Below are positions 11,850 to 21,332 of a DNA stretch of 64,000 nucleotides, in pieces. The DNA comes from Cavia porcellus (lineage: Eukaryota > Chordata > Mammalia > Rodentia > Caviidae). Location of the stretch: NCBI RefSeq assembly GCF_034190915.1, contig NW_026947486.1:100731123-100795122 (forward strand), read 5' to 3'. A program made the position numbers and the translations under genes. Each line of letters starts with the position of its first letter. The stretch's first letter is position 1. The notes beneath the pieces were generated by a model, which did not search any database, was not told the DNA's origin, and was given only the letters and a program-made list of their open reading frames with translations.

Positions 11850-14265
11850 ATGTGTCGCCAACATCAGAAGGTTCTCCTCGCTAAGAGGAAAAACTTGAAA
11901 TATTCACCAAGGCTTCTTGTAAATCACAAATCATAAAACTGTTCCTGTTTAGAAAGCACAAGACAAAAAACAGGAAAGAAGAAAATTCTCTGCACTTCCT
12001 CACACTTTTCCATTGTTAAACATCAAATCCTGAAGATAAAGAGAAAAAACTATTAAATACGTTTCCTCAAAAGAACTTGACAGGGAACCTTTGGGCCCCT
12101 GTTTCCTCAAATTGCAATCCCATCTCCCTGTCACGGCCTCAGTGGCTGTATGACCTCATTCCTCAGTGCTGAACCACTAGACCCTGCACTTAGCAGTGCC
12201 ACAAGGGGGCCTCAAGACAAGGCAGTCATCAATGACAATGAAACAACGAAACCAGGGTTGAAGCCACTAAGTCACAAAAGCCTCCACCTGAGAAACTGGG
12301 AAATCACTGCTATGGCTGTATGTCTGTGGCCTTTAAGCTTGGGGACAAGGAGACTGCAAGTCATGGTCATGAAACAAGAGGTTGCTGGTAACCTAGGCTC
12401 TCCTTCATGAGCTCATTAGGATCAAACCATCTTCAGTTCATTAGAAAACACTGTGAGATTTATTTCTTCCTATGACCTGTAAAGAGGACACACAGCAAAA
12501 GTGTGCTGAAAGGTACAGATACAGGCTTGGATAGTTCTCCAACTGCATCCTCTTTCTCTTAATTAGGAGCCGTTACATTACTCTACGGCCTCCTCAGATC
12601 ATTGCTATCTGAGCACAAAATGCTGACAGCATGAAACTCTGAAAATCTTCTCTGGATCCTGAAAAGGAAAGTGGAATTGGAGCACAGAGGAACCTTAGTG
12701 CCTCTTGTAACACATTTCGAATGAAAGCACTGCCAGTACATAATCAGATGAAGAGGAGGAACTTGTTGACTACAAGGTGAAATTCTCTGAGGATGCTTTA
12801 AACACAAGTTTGAACTTTTCTTTTCCCTTCCAAACCATCAGAGTTCACAACATGACTTTCTGTGCATTACACAAACCTCAAGAGAAGTGAATCTACACGA
12901 GGAAACAAGCAGCACAATCTTTAATGGTGCTGCCAGGTAACAGGCCCTCTTCAGACCTCACAGGGGGCAAAGGCCAACCAGTCCTGATGGCAGCTGGGTG
13001 CTGAGCCCTGTCACATAGCATGGGAAGAGTCTGAGCTGGGCCACTCAGGATATGTTGCAGGAGATGAACCCCAGGATCCTGGCTCTTCTGCCTTCACAGC
13101 AGGATTTGCGCACTACTTCCCAGCAGATGCCTAGGTAACCACAGAGGAATCCTCTTGCCCTAGAAAAGGATATCTGTATGGAAATGACATTGTGATCAAG
13201 TGTGATGTGGGACACAGCTGTGGCGCTGCAGTGGGAGAAGACAGAGCTCCACCAACCACAGCAACATTCCTTCCTATTTCTCAGATTCAGAAATTGGGAC
13301 ACTACAGCCTGGGACCTACCTGCTGTGTGCTACACACATCTCAAAGATGACTCCACATGATTTTCACAGTATCTAACATACAAGCTAAGATCCCACTGTG
13401 GCACTTAGGGAATGGAGGCTAAAACGTGACAGACAGAATAACCGTGAGACACTGAGACTCGCATAATGGACACTGAATTAGTTTCAAAGCAGAGAATACA
13501 TGGAAGGATGAAGACTTGAAGGGTTACTTGTCCATGGAGCATGTCTCAGATGGCCTTTGTCTCTAAGACTCCTGTCAAGTAGGTGCCCTCCCTCCCTCCT
13601 ACAGACAGCATTCCCCACCACCACTAGGTCCATGGCTCCCAATCTTCCCTACGCCATAGATATCACTGATTCTAATTACCTTCATTTCTTGTACTCTACA
13701 AGAACCTGAGTAGCACTTCTAGGATCCCCACATTCCTGGAATTTATCTGGACAGGCCTTTTCAGGTCATCTTCCTTTAACTGCAGCTGTGACAATTCCAG
13801 ATATTAGGAAACAATTATAACGTTAATGGTACATTGCAAAGATTAGGTTTCTATATTCAAACATTTCAAACACAGCCAATTCAAACACATAATAATATGT
13901 AAAGCAAAATCTAAATATAAGAAATCAATCTTCTGCCTTGTAAATACAATTTAATTGGTTAATATTTAGAGAAAACTGGTATCTAACAATAAAGGAACTT
14001 TTGAATTAACATTAGAATGAACATAGATATAGACATATATAAATTAATATAAAGTGGCAAACCTTGCCAATGTCTTATTGCCATATGCTTTTATTTAGAC
14101 ATTGTGATACAACCAACTAGGTAGCCAAAGGAGTGGGAACAGTACATGCTACAAAAGGGAACAAGAAGCCTCTTCTTTCCAATTTTTGTCCTGACTTGCC
14201 TGCTCCTAGACCTCATCTCTTTATCTTATCTTCACACCAAAATTACAGGACTCATTGTTAAAGAT
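11850..14265. other. 2.4-kb segment present in copy A only; no gene recognised
   Basis: Copy A and copy B run together up to 'aacatact.gaagt' (11838/41457) and rejoin at 'caggaaaaac.gta' (about 14300/41518). The 2.4 kb between is missing from B. Open frames are short (86 codons or fewer) with no recognisable domain. It could be an insertion in A or a deletion from B; no clean target-site duplication was found. Confidence 0.6.
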
Positions 14266-14269
14266 GCAA

Positions 14270-14788
14270 CCCATGTGAATAGGGACCAAACACGAAATTC
14301 AGGAAAAACCGTACACTAAGTAAACAATTCAGATTCAAAAATAGGCTGGGGCTGTACATCAGTGGTACAACACATACACAGAATACATACATCTTTAATC
14401 TGACTCCAATCCCAAAGCCATAAAGTAAATTAAAATTAAAATATGGCATGTGACCTGCAAGTGTCATTAAATCCTAGAAAAAGGAAAACACTCAATGTAT
14501 GAATTTGTTACTTTTAAATTAAATTTTCTCCATGATTTTCAAAGAAAACTTATTCATAATGATAGAATTTGATTAAATAACCTGAAATTCAGCAATGCCT
14601 TTGTGAAATGAGATTCTAAACAATGTCATCGGGACAAGTGATCATCACTTTCAGGTATTCAGTGTCAGAAAACAACAAACATAAGATCAATGTACAGTTT
14701 TCCATGAAAAATACTGCAAAACTTCCCTTTGCTTTTCTTAGACTTATGAAATAAGTTATATATATAGGCTACAATTTCAATAAATGTC
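14270..14788. repeat. Segmental duplication copy A, block 4, with a shared old ID-like SINE
   Basis: This matches 41495-42022. It contains a decayed ID-like SINE (about 14343-14430, 'ggctggggctgtacatcagtg') that has a partner at 41571-41660, so that SINE predates the duplication. The block stops at the provirus target duplication. Confidence 0.75.
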
Positions 14789-14794
14789 GTATAT

Positions 14795-15223
14795 TGTTGG
14801 GAGCCACCACATTGCCGAGCCGCCGCATATAGCGATCATGCGGCCTGTGGTAAAGAGTAAAGCCTGAGTTAGATTACCCCTCCCATCGAGCACGTTAGTT
14901 TCCTGCTTACCACGTAAACAACCCGCTCAATAATATGTTAGCCAATCAGCTTGCCTTGCTTACTTTAATATGATTGGACACTGTATCCGTATATATACTG
15001 GTGCCACCCCTGGGGGGAAGTAGAAGCCCGGAAGGAGCCGCGGAGAGCGGACCGGTAGAGGCTTCGGAGCGAAGCACGGAAGGAGCCGCGGGGAGCGGAC
15101 CAGAGGAGGCTTCGGCTGGGAGCGATCCCAGGGCAGGCTGTACGGAGAGAAAATAAAAGAAAAGGTTGTCCACTGCCAGACTTTGTCGTGTGTCCTTCCT
15201 GCCGGCCGGGAGCGACATCGACA
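14795..15223 (+). repeat. 5' LTR of class II provirus
   Basis: It begins TGTTGGGAGCC and ends TCGACA (TG...CA ends). Inside are CCAAT (14942-14946), an inverted CCAAT (14973-14977), a TATATATA box (14990-14997), a GC-rich R/U5-like part and the poly(A) signal AATAAA (15152-15157). It is the same length as the 3' LTR, and I count two differences, both in 'cttaccacg' here versus 'cttactgcg' there. Confidence 0.97.
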
Positions 15224-15225
15224 TT

Positions 15226-15243
15226 TGGTGGCCCGTACGGGGA
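15226..15243 (+). other. Primer-binding site matching tRNA-Ile
   Basis: The bases TGGTGGCCCGTACGGGGA begin two bases after the 5' LTR. They are the exact complement of the 3' end (CCA included) of mammalian tRNA-Ile(AAU) as I know it. A tRNA-Lys or tRNA-Phe site, common in betaretroviruses and IAPs, would read differently. Confidence 0.85.
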
Positions 15244-15303
15244 ACAACTGATCACCCCCGAGACGTGGTAGTGGACAACGTTCCTTGATACAGCACTGCG
15301 AGA

Positions 15304-15312
15304 CAGGTGAGT
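15304..15312 (+). promoter_or_regulatory. Candidate retroviral splice donor
   Basis: CAG|GTGAGT in the leader between the primer site and gag is a perfect 5' splice consensus at the place where retroviruses put the donor for subgenomic RNA. With no env left, its present use is unknown. Confidence 0.5.
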
Positions 15313-15426
15313 AGGGGATAAACCTGGGCCCTGGGTGGCGCGCACCTACAGGGTTTTTAGACTCCCCTCAGGCTCACGCGTAAGTGGCGGATTTTTGGGC
15401 CTCACGCGGTGAGTAACATATTAAAT

Positions 15427-17345
15427 ATGGGTAACGTACCGAGTAACGACACCCAGCCCTTGGTACAGGTCCTCCGGAAGCTCTTAAAGTCCAGAGACCT
15501 CAAGGTGGGACGCAAAACGCTGGAGAGCTTTTTTGAGGAGATTGATAGTTTCGCTCCCTGGTTCTTGCCCACAGGGCACTTAAACCTGCCCTCGTGGGAG
15601 AAGTTGGGCAGGGATCTTTCTCTAGCGGAAAGGGAGGGCGGGGCTTTGGTCTTCGCTCGGCCACTGTGGGAAATGATATATGCATGCTTGAAGAGCGAGG
15701 GTGGTTGCAGGGAAGGTTCTCAAGAGCTCATTAAAGTGCGTAGGGCATTCGAACAGGCCCAGTCAGGGAGCTCCCGGGAGGGGTCCGTCAAAGGAGACAA
15801 AGATATAAAGGAGGAAGACGGGGCTCAGGCCTCGGAGTCGTCTGACTCCGAGAACGAGGAAGGCTTAGACAACGATGAGACCAAGGAGCCTAGATGCCAA
15901 GAGGATAGGCCGCTCGATAAGGAGTCGCAGGGTTCTTTCCCAGCGTTGCGCCGCGAATTGCGCTCCGCTCAACTTGGTCTGCGGAGGAGTAGAGAGCTCC
16001 TGAGCGCCCCCTGGCGCGAGAGGGAGGCGAAGCCTTCCGCCCCACCTTGGGGGCTGTTCCCGGAAGCGATCCCTCGCCACGAGGCGGCCGCGTGGGAGCT
16101 CCCTCCCCTTTCGTCAGAACAGGAAGTGATGCACGGGCCCCCATTTTCCGCCCAATCACGGCCGCCGTCTTATGCTCCGCCGCCGGCGGGTCGGTATTTT
16201 TACAGGCGGCTTTGGCAGGGGGGACGTTTGTCTCATGAGGTACATCCACCACCTGGGATAGATAGTGGCCCCTACGGGATATTTCCTGTACAAGTAGCTA
16301 TGGGCCAGGGACGTAATGCATGGGAGCCTTTTGAGATAAAGCAGATTAGAGAACTTAAAAATGCAGTTACAGCCTTTGGGCCGACTGCGCCTTACACCAT
16401 TGCCATGCTGGAGAACCTGTCTTCTGGGCCCCTCACCCCCGCGGACTGGATTCAGCTGGCAAAGGCGTGTCTGCCCTCGGGTAGTTACCTGGATTGGCGA
16501 GCCTGGTACGCAGAGTCTCTGCAGAGCAGGCTGAGAGAAACGCCAGTCGGGGAAACCGGGGGTGGAACAAGGAAATGCTTATGGGAGAAGGTCGGCACGC
16601 TGATGATCAGACTCAGTTCCCCGGCGCTGTCTATGAACAAATCAATGCCATAGGGCTCCGCACCTGGAAGCAGGTAAGTGGTGCCGGAACAGCCTCCTTG
16701 TGTCTTTCAAAAATAATTCAGGGTACCACAGAGCCATTTGTTGACTTTGTGGCCCGAATGCAAGATGCTGCCGATAAAATATTTTCTGATCCGGGAGTGG
16801 CTCGACCGCTGGTAAGGCAGCTGATTTTCGAGCAATGTACAAAGGAGTGCAAGGCAGCGATAGCCCCTCATAAGAACAAGGACCTCAACACCTGGATTAG
16901 GATATGCAGAGAGATAGGGGGGCCGCTCTCCAACTCGGGAGTGGCTGCTCTCCTGGCCGCGGCTGTACAGCAGAAGGGACCTCGCGGGTCAGGAGGGGAA
17001 TGTAAGGCCAGAGGGTGTTTTGCCTGCGGGGAGCCAGGACACATTAAACGTCACTGCCCAAACAATGCAGATGCTAGGCCCCGTCCTAGGAATGAAGAAC
17101 CATATGTTTGTGGGCGATGCAAGAAGGGACCACACAAAGCTGAGGAGTGTAGGTCGGTCTTTGATGCTCAGGGCAACCGTATTTGTGGACGAGATGCTAG
17201 AGAGCCAAAAAACGGCCAGAGGGGGCCCTCCTCACTGGCGGGCCCCCGCCCCAGAGACAGGACAGCTCAGGATGGCAGCCTTCAACAAGGGCCACCCCTG
17301 GGTCAGCAGGTGTGGACCTCAGTGTCGCCTCCAGACTTATATTAG
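15427..17345 (+). pseudogene. gag: gag (matrix, capsid, nucleocapsid), one frameshift
   Basis: Gag is the virion structural polyprotein. The frame starts at ATG 15427 with MGNVPS, a typical N-myristoylation start, chosen over the upstream in-frame codons. A matrix-like region and an acidic/proline-rich linker lead into capsid ('KNAVTAFGPTAPYTIAML', 'GPLTPADWIQLAKACL'). At about 16516-16524 the capsid sequence leaves frame 1 and continues in the next frame ('AEQAERNASRGNRGWNKEM'), so a small indel breaks the gene. Downstream are the capsid C-terminus with its major homology region ('GTTEPFVDFVARMQDAA') and two CCHC zinc knuckles ('CFACGEPGHIKRHC', 'CGRCKKGPHKAEEC'). The stop is at 17343-17345. 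An intact copy would be about 640 residues. Confidence 0.93.
17207..17213 (+). promoter_or_regulatory. gag-pro -1 ribosomal frameshift heptamer A_AAA_AAC
   Basis: In the gag frame the codons are AAA (17208-17210) and AAC (17211-17213). Slipping back by one base enters the pro frame, which is open from 17213 on. The GC-rich stretch just downstream (GGCCAGAGGGGGCCC...) could form the stimulating stem. The same heptamer class is used at gag-pro in known betaretroviruses. Confidence 0.85.
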
Positions 17346-18112
17346 TGCCTGACATGGGTGTTCAAGTGGTTGAAACCACCTTTAAGGGACCGTTACCCGA
17401 AAATTCCGTGGGTCTGGTGATCGGGAGATCCTCCACGGCCCTTCGGGGTCTCACAGTAGTCCCGGGGGTCATAGACTCAGACTACACAGGACATATTAAA
17501 ATTATGGTTCAATCTCTTGTGGGTACTATGGTAATCAATAAAGGAGACAAGATAGCGCAGCTCTTGCTGCTCCCCAGTCTCCACAAGAGATTTCCCTCAA
17601 AGCAGAAAATTAGAGAAAGTCAAGGTTTCGGTTCCTCAGGGGAAGTCTTCGAGGGACTCCATATGACACTTGATAAAAGGCCCATGCTCTCACTTAAGGT
17701 CAATGGCAAGAATATAACAGGGCTCCTAGATACAGGAGCTGACCGTTCCATTATCTCCAAAAAGGATTGGCCTTCCAACTGGCCCACCAACACTGCAGAT
17801 AACACGCTGCAGGGCCTGGGGATGGTGTCAGCTCCTCAGGTTAGTGCTTCAACCCTGCTCTGGTGCGATGAGGAGGGTCATCAGGGCCATTTCCAACCAT
17901 TTGTGTTGCAGTTGCCAGTGTCTCTATGGGGAAGGGACATCCTCACTCAGATGGATGTCACGCTTACGTCAAACTGCTCCCCCCAGGCTAAGGATATACT
18001 CAGGAACCAGGGATATACCCCCGGCAAAGGCTTGGGCAATGCCCTACAGGGTCGGACATCCCCAATACCAGTAGAGAACAAAAAAGGTAGGCAAGGGCTG
18101 GGTTTTTCTTAG
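17213..18112 (+). CDS. pro: pro: dUTPase, aspartic protease and G-patch, frame intact
   Basis: This would be made as a Gag-Pro fusion after -1 frameshifting at 17207, so it needs no start codon of its own. The dUTPase part runs from 'PGSAGVDLSV' through 'GLVIGRSSTALRGLTVVPG' and 'VIDSDYTGHIKIMV' to 'GDKIAQLLLLP'. The retroviral aspartic protease follows, with the catalytic 'LLDTGADRSII' and later 'LWGRDILTQM'. A glycine-rich G-patch ends the frame ('NQGYTPGKGLGNALQG', 'GRQGLGFS'). dUTPase limits uracil in viral DNA and the protease cleaves Gag and Pol. All motifs needed for activity appear present. The frame ends at TAG 18110-18112, immediately after the pro-pol slip site. Confidence 0.92.
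   Translation, partial: RPEGALLTGGPPPQRQDSSGWQPSTRATPGSAGVDLSVASRLILVPDMGVQVVETTFKGPLPENSVGLVIGRSSTALRGLTVVPGVIDSDYTGHIKIMVQSLVGTMVINKGDKIAQLLLLPSLHKRFPSKQKIRESQGFGSSGEVFEGLHMTLDKRPMLSLKVNGKNITGLLDTGADRSIISKKDWPSNWPTNTADNTLQGLGMVSAPQVSASTLLWCDEEGHQGHFQPFVLQLPVSLWGRDILTQMDVTLTSNCSPQAKDILRNQGYTPGKGLGNALQGRTSPIPVENKKGRQGLGFS
18100..18106 (+). promoter_or_regulatory. Probable pro-pol -1 frameshift heptamer G_GGT_TTT
   Basis: In the pro frame the codons are GGT (18101-18103) and TTT (18104-18106), and the pro stop TAG follows one codon later at 18110. A -1 slip enters the pol frame at 18106 ('TTC TTA GGG GCC...'), which stays open into reverse transcriptase. The heptamer fits the X XXY YYZ rule, but I do not recall this exact string as a proven site. 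Confidence 0.65.
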
Positions 18113-20408
18113 GGGCCGCTGAAGAAGCTCTCCTACCCACTTCGATCAAAATCACCTGGAAATCAAATGATCCGGTTTGGGTACCTCAGTGGCCCCTGCC
18201 TAAGGAGAAGCTATTAGCCTTGTCAGAAATAGTCAGTGCACAACTTAGATTAGGACACATTAAGCCGTCGACCTCCCCATGGAACACCCCCATTTTTATA
18301 ATTAAGAAAAAGTCTGGCAAGTGGAGGCTGCTCCATGATCTAAGGGCGGTCAACGCGCAGATACAGTCCCTGGGGGCGGTCCAGAGGGGGCTGCCAGCTC
18401 TCTCAGCCATCCCTCAGTCTTGGCCGATTTATGTTATAGATCTTAGAGACTGCTTCTTCTCAATCCCCCTGCATCCAGAGGACACCCATAGGTTCGCCTT
18501 TACTTTACCCACCATTAACCAAGAAAGCCCTGATCTCAGATACGAGTGGGTAACGCTGCCCCAAGGTATGGCCAACAGTCCCACTATGTGTCAGATTTAC
18601 CTTGATTCCCTACTGGCCCCCCTACGAAAATCCTTTCCCAAGACCCTAAATGACATGCAAAAGCTATTGGGAGACATTAATTGGATTAGGCCATATTTAC
18701 ATATACCAAATTCAGATCTCAAACCCCTGTTCGACCTTCTAAAGGGAGACCCAGATATAGCCTCCCACAGGAGGCTCACTCCTGAGGCAAGAGCTGCCTT
18801 ACAGAGAGTGGAGGAAGCCTTAGGTGGGGCTACCTTACACAAAATTGAACCAGGGCGACCCTTTGATGTCTGTTTGCTACAGACTAGTCTACAGCCCACA
18901 GCGGTGATTTGGCAGAAAGGACCACTACTGTGGATACACCCTAAGGTCTCACCTGCAAAAGTCATAGAGCATTACCCGGAGGCAGTCGCTTCATTGGCCC
19001 TTGAAGCGCATGATAGAGCTGTCCAACATTTTGGCTCAGGACCACAAGCCATCCGAGTACCCTATACCGCCAGCCAGATCAAGACCCTGGCTGCCTGCAT
19101 AGATACTTGGGCCATTTTGAGATGTGTTTTCCATGGGGATATAAACAATCAATACCCTAAAGACCCTATCTTGTCATTTGTTACTCAGCACCCTGTAATT
19201 TTTCCAAAGGTTACTGCCTCTGAGCCATTAGTCCCAGCAACTACAATATATACAGATGGCTCCAAGACGGGGATAGGCGCCTATGTGATCCTAGGCAAGC
19301 CCCCGGTTACCATACAATTTGAACCTGATCAGCCTCAGGTGGTGGAACTGCAGATCGTTAAAATGATTCTTGAACGGTTCTCAGGAGCCATTAACATTGT
19401 ATCCAGACATTGCTCCAGAACAGACACCATAAGGTCTTCACCACCCACATAAGAGCACATACATCCCTGCCAGGGCCTATGGCACAGGGGAATGCGGCTG
19501 CTGACACTGCCACTCGCCCGTTATGGATTTTTACCTTACTAACACCAATCGAGCGAGCCCGTGCCTTCCATGATAAGTTTCATGTCAATGCCAGGACACT
19601 AGCAAACCATTTCCATGTTTCCAGAGCAGATGCACGAGATATCGTGCGACTATGTGGCTCCTGTGCCACATACAAACCTGCCATACCGATGGGAGTAAAC
19701 CCTCGAGGTTTGATCCCTGGTGATGTTTGGCAGATGGACATCACACATATACAGGAGTTTGGGACTCTTAAATATGTTCATGTTTCCACAGACACCTGTT
19801 CTCACGTCATATTTGCAACAGCAGAAACAGGTGAAAAAGTGTCTAATGTGATCAATCATTGCCTGGCGGCTTGGGCCGCATGGGGCAAACCAAAAATATT
19901 AAAGACTGATAATGGACCAGCCTATATAGGCAAAGCCTTCAATGAGTTCTACAAAATGATAGAGGTTCAATTAAAACATGGTATCCCATACAATCCCCAA
20001 GGTCAAAAAATCATCAAAAGAGCCCATAAAAGTCTCAAAGCAATTCTAGCTAAACAAAAAGGGGGAGTAGGCCAAGGCCTGGCCCCAAAGGCACGATTAT
20101 CCATGGCACTATTCACACACAATTTTTTAAATTTAAATAATGATAATTGCTCCCCAGCTGTGGAGCACTGCAACCCTTCCCCCAACCATAAAGGGTGGGT
20201 GAAGTGGAAAGATGTCCTGACAGGACAATGGATGGGCCCGGATCCAGTGGTCAGCTGGAACCGAGGTGCGGTTTGTGTCTTCCCACAGGAACCAGGACGA
20301 GAACCACTGTGGGTACCGGAGAGACTGACACGGGCGACAAAGCCCTCGACTGAAGATCAGACCTGCCCTACCGGAGATCCATCACAGACCAACCAACAAG
20401 ATGAATAG
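18106..20408 (+). pseudogene. pol: pol (reverse transcriptase, RNase H, integrase), deleted and frameshifted
   Basis: Reverse transcriptase starts in the frame entered at 18106 and shows 'KKKSGKWRLLHDLRAVNA' and the first catalytic Asp region 'VIDLRDCFFSIPLH'. After 'MCQIYLDSLLAPLRKSFP' it jumps to thumb/connection sequence ('NDMQKLLGDINWIRPYL'), so the strand with the YxDD catalytic pair is deleted. RNase H keeps 'YTDGSKTG' and its Glu but loses the rest at about 19400, where the frame also changes. Integrase (from about 19410) has the HHCC finger ('FHDKFH', 'LCGSC') and two catalytic Asp ('WQMDITH', 'TDNGPAY'), but the third position is Lys within 'IIKRAH', where family members have Glu. 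The stop is at 20406-20408. This pol cannot replicate or integrate on its own. Confidence 0.93.
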
Positions 20409-20897
20409 AAATAGCGGTAGCCCGAAATGGACAAGAAGATCCTCAGGCATATGCATGGCTCGCTCGCCTAGCCTACGACCGAGTCTAGGGACGGTGAGCT
20501 TCCCACACTCCTCCTCTAAAAAATTATGATATAGCAGGGTAGATGAGTCAATGACGGGTAAGAGCATGCCTCCCCAGCATGACTCAACCTAAGACAGGCC
20601 CTACCCCATACCGCACGAAAGCCGCTGAATTACTAGGTTCCGCCCGAACCAAATGTCGCCCCGGGGGGATCATGCGGAGCGACATGAGTGTATGCCTGTG
20701 TGCATCCAGGTTCCGTCCGGTTCCTTCCTGGCCCTGGAAAAAGGATGAGGGCCTCGGGGCCTCGGCAGACTCGGGGACGGCCGACCCGGGCCGACGCCGA
20801 GAGCCCTTGGTGGGCCTCCTATCAGGGCATAGGCCTCTACACTCAATTCAGGACGGGCTGCGATGCGTAGACTTATTTAAAATAAAAAAGGGGGAGA
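20409..20897 (+). other. Post-pol region of provirus, no env; polypurine tract at its end
   Basis: About 490 bases between the pol stop and the 3' LTR hold no envelope-like frame. Short frames (118 codons or fewer) show no signal peptide, transmembrane or fusion motifs. The last bases, AAAAAAGGGGGAGA (20884-20897), form the polypurine tract that primes plus-strand DNA, ending directly at the LTR TG. Confidence 0.85.
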
Positions 20898-21326
20898 TGT
20901 TGGGAGCCACCACATTGCCGAGCCGCCGCATATAGCGATCATGCGGCCTGTGGTAAAGAGTAAAGCCTGAGTTAGATTACCCCTCCCATCGAGCACGTTA
21001 GTTTCCTGCTTACTGCGTAAACAACCCGCTCAATAATATGTTAGCCAATCAGCTTGCCTTGCTTACTTTAATATGATTGGACACTGTATCCGTATATATA
21101 CTGGTGCCACCCCTGGGGGGAAGTAGAAGCCCGGAAGGAGCCGCGGAGAGCGGACCGGTAGAGGCTTCGGAGCGAAGCACGGAAGGAGCCGCGGGGAGCG
21201 GACCAGAGGAGGCTTCGGCTGGGAGCGATCCCAGGGCAGGCTGTACGGAGAGAAAATAAAAGAAAAGGTTGTCCACTGCCAGACTTTGTCGTGTGTCCTT
21301 CCTGCCGGCCGGGAGCGACATCGACA
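20898..21326 (+). repeat. 3' LTR of class II provirus
   Basis: 429 bp, identical to the 5' LTR apart from two adjacent bases. The poly(A) signal AATAAA is at 21255-21260. The right target duplication GTATAT follows at 21327-21332. Confidence 0.97.
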
Positions 21327-21332
21327 GTATAT

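Larger units (their letters stand above)
14795..21326 (+). mobile_element. Class II (betaretrovirus-like) endogenous provirus, env-less and defective
   Basis: A 6532-bp provirus with two 429-bp LTRs, a primer-binding site, gag, dUTPase/protease/G-patch, pol and a polypurine tract. The 6-bp target duplication GTATAT lies at 14789-14794 and 21327-21332. Copy B has the empty site near 42022. The LTRs differ only at two adjacent bases, implying recent insertion. There is no env reading frame between pol (ends 20408) and the 3' LTR. The -1/-1 gag-pro-pol frame order, the dUTPase fused upstream of protease and the G-patch all point to betaretroviruses and IAP-like class II elements. It is broken in gag and at several points in pol, so it could only have moved with proteins from another copy. 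Confidence 0.97.

Noticed and set aside
20579..20935. 118-codon frame after pol as a possible env remnant
   Set aside because: No signal peptide, cleavage site, fusion peptide or membrane anchor, and the frame runs into the 3' LTR.
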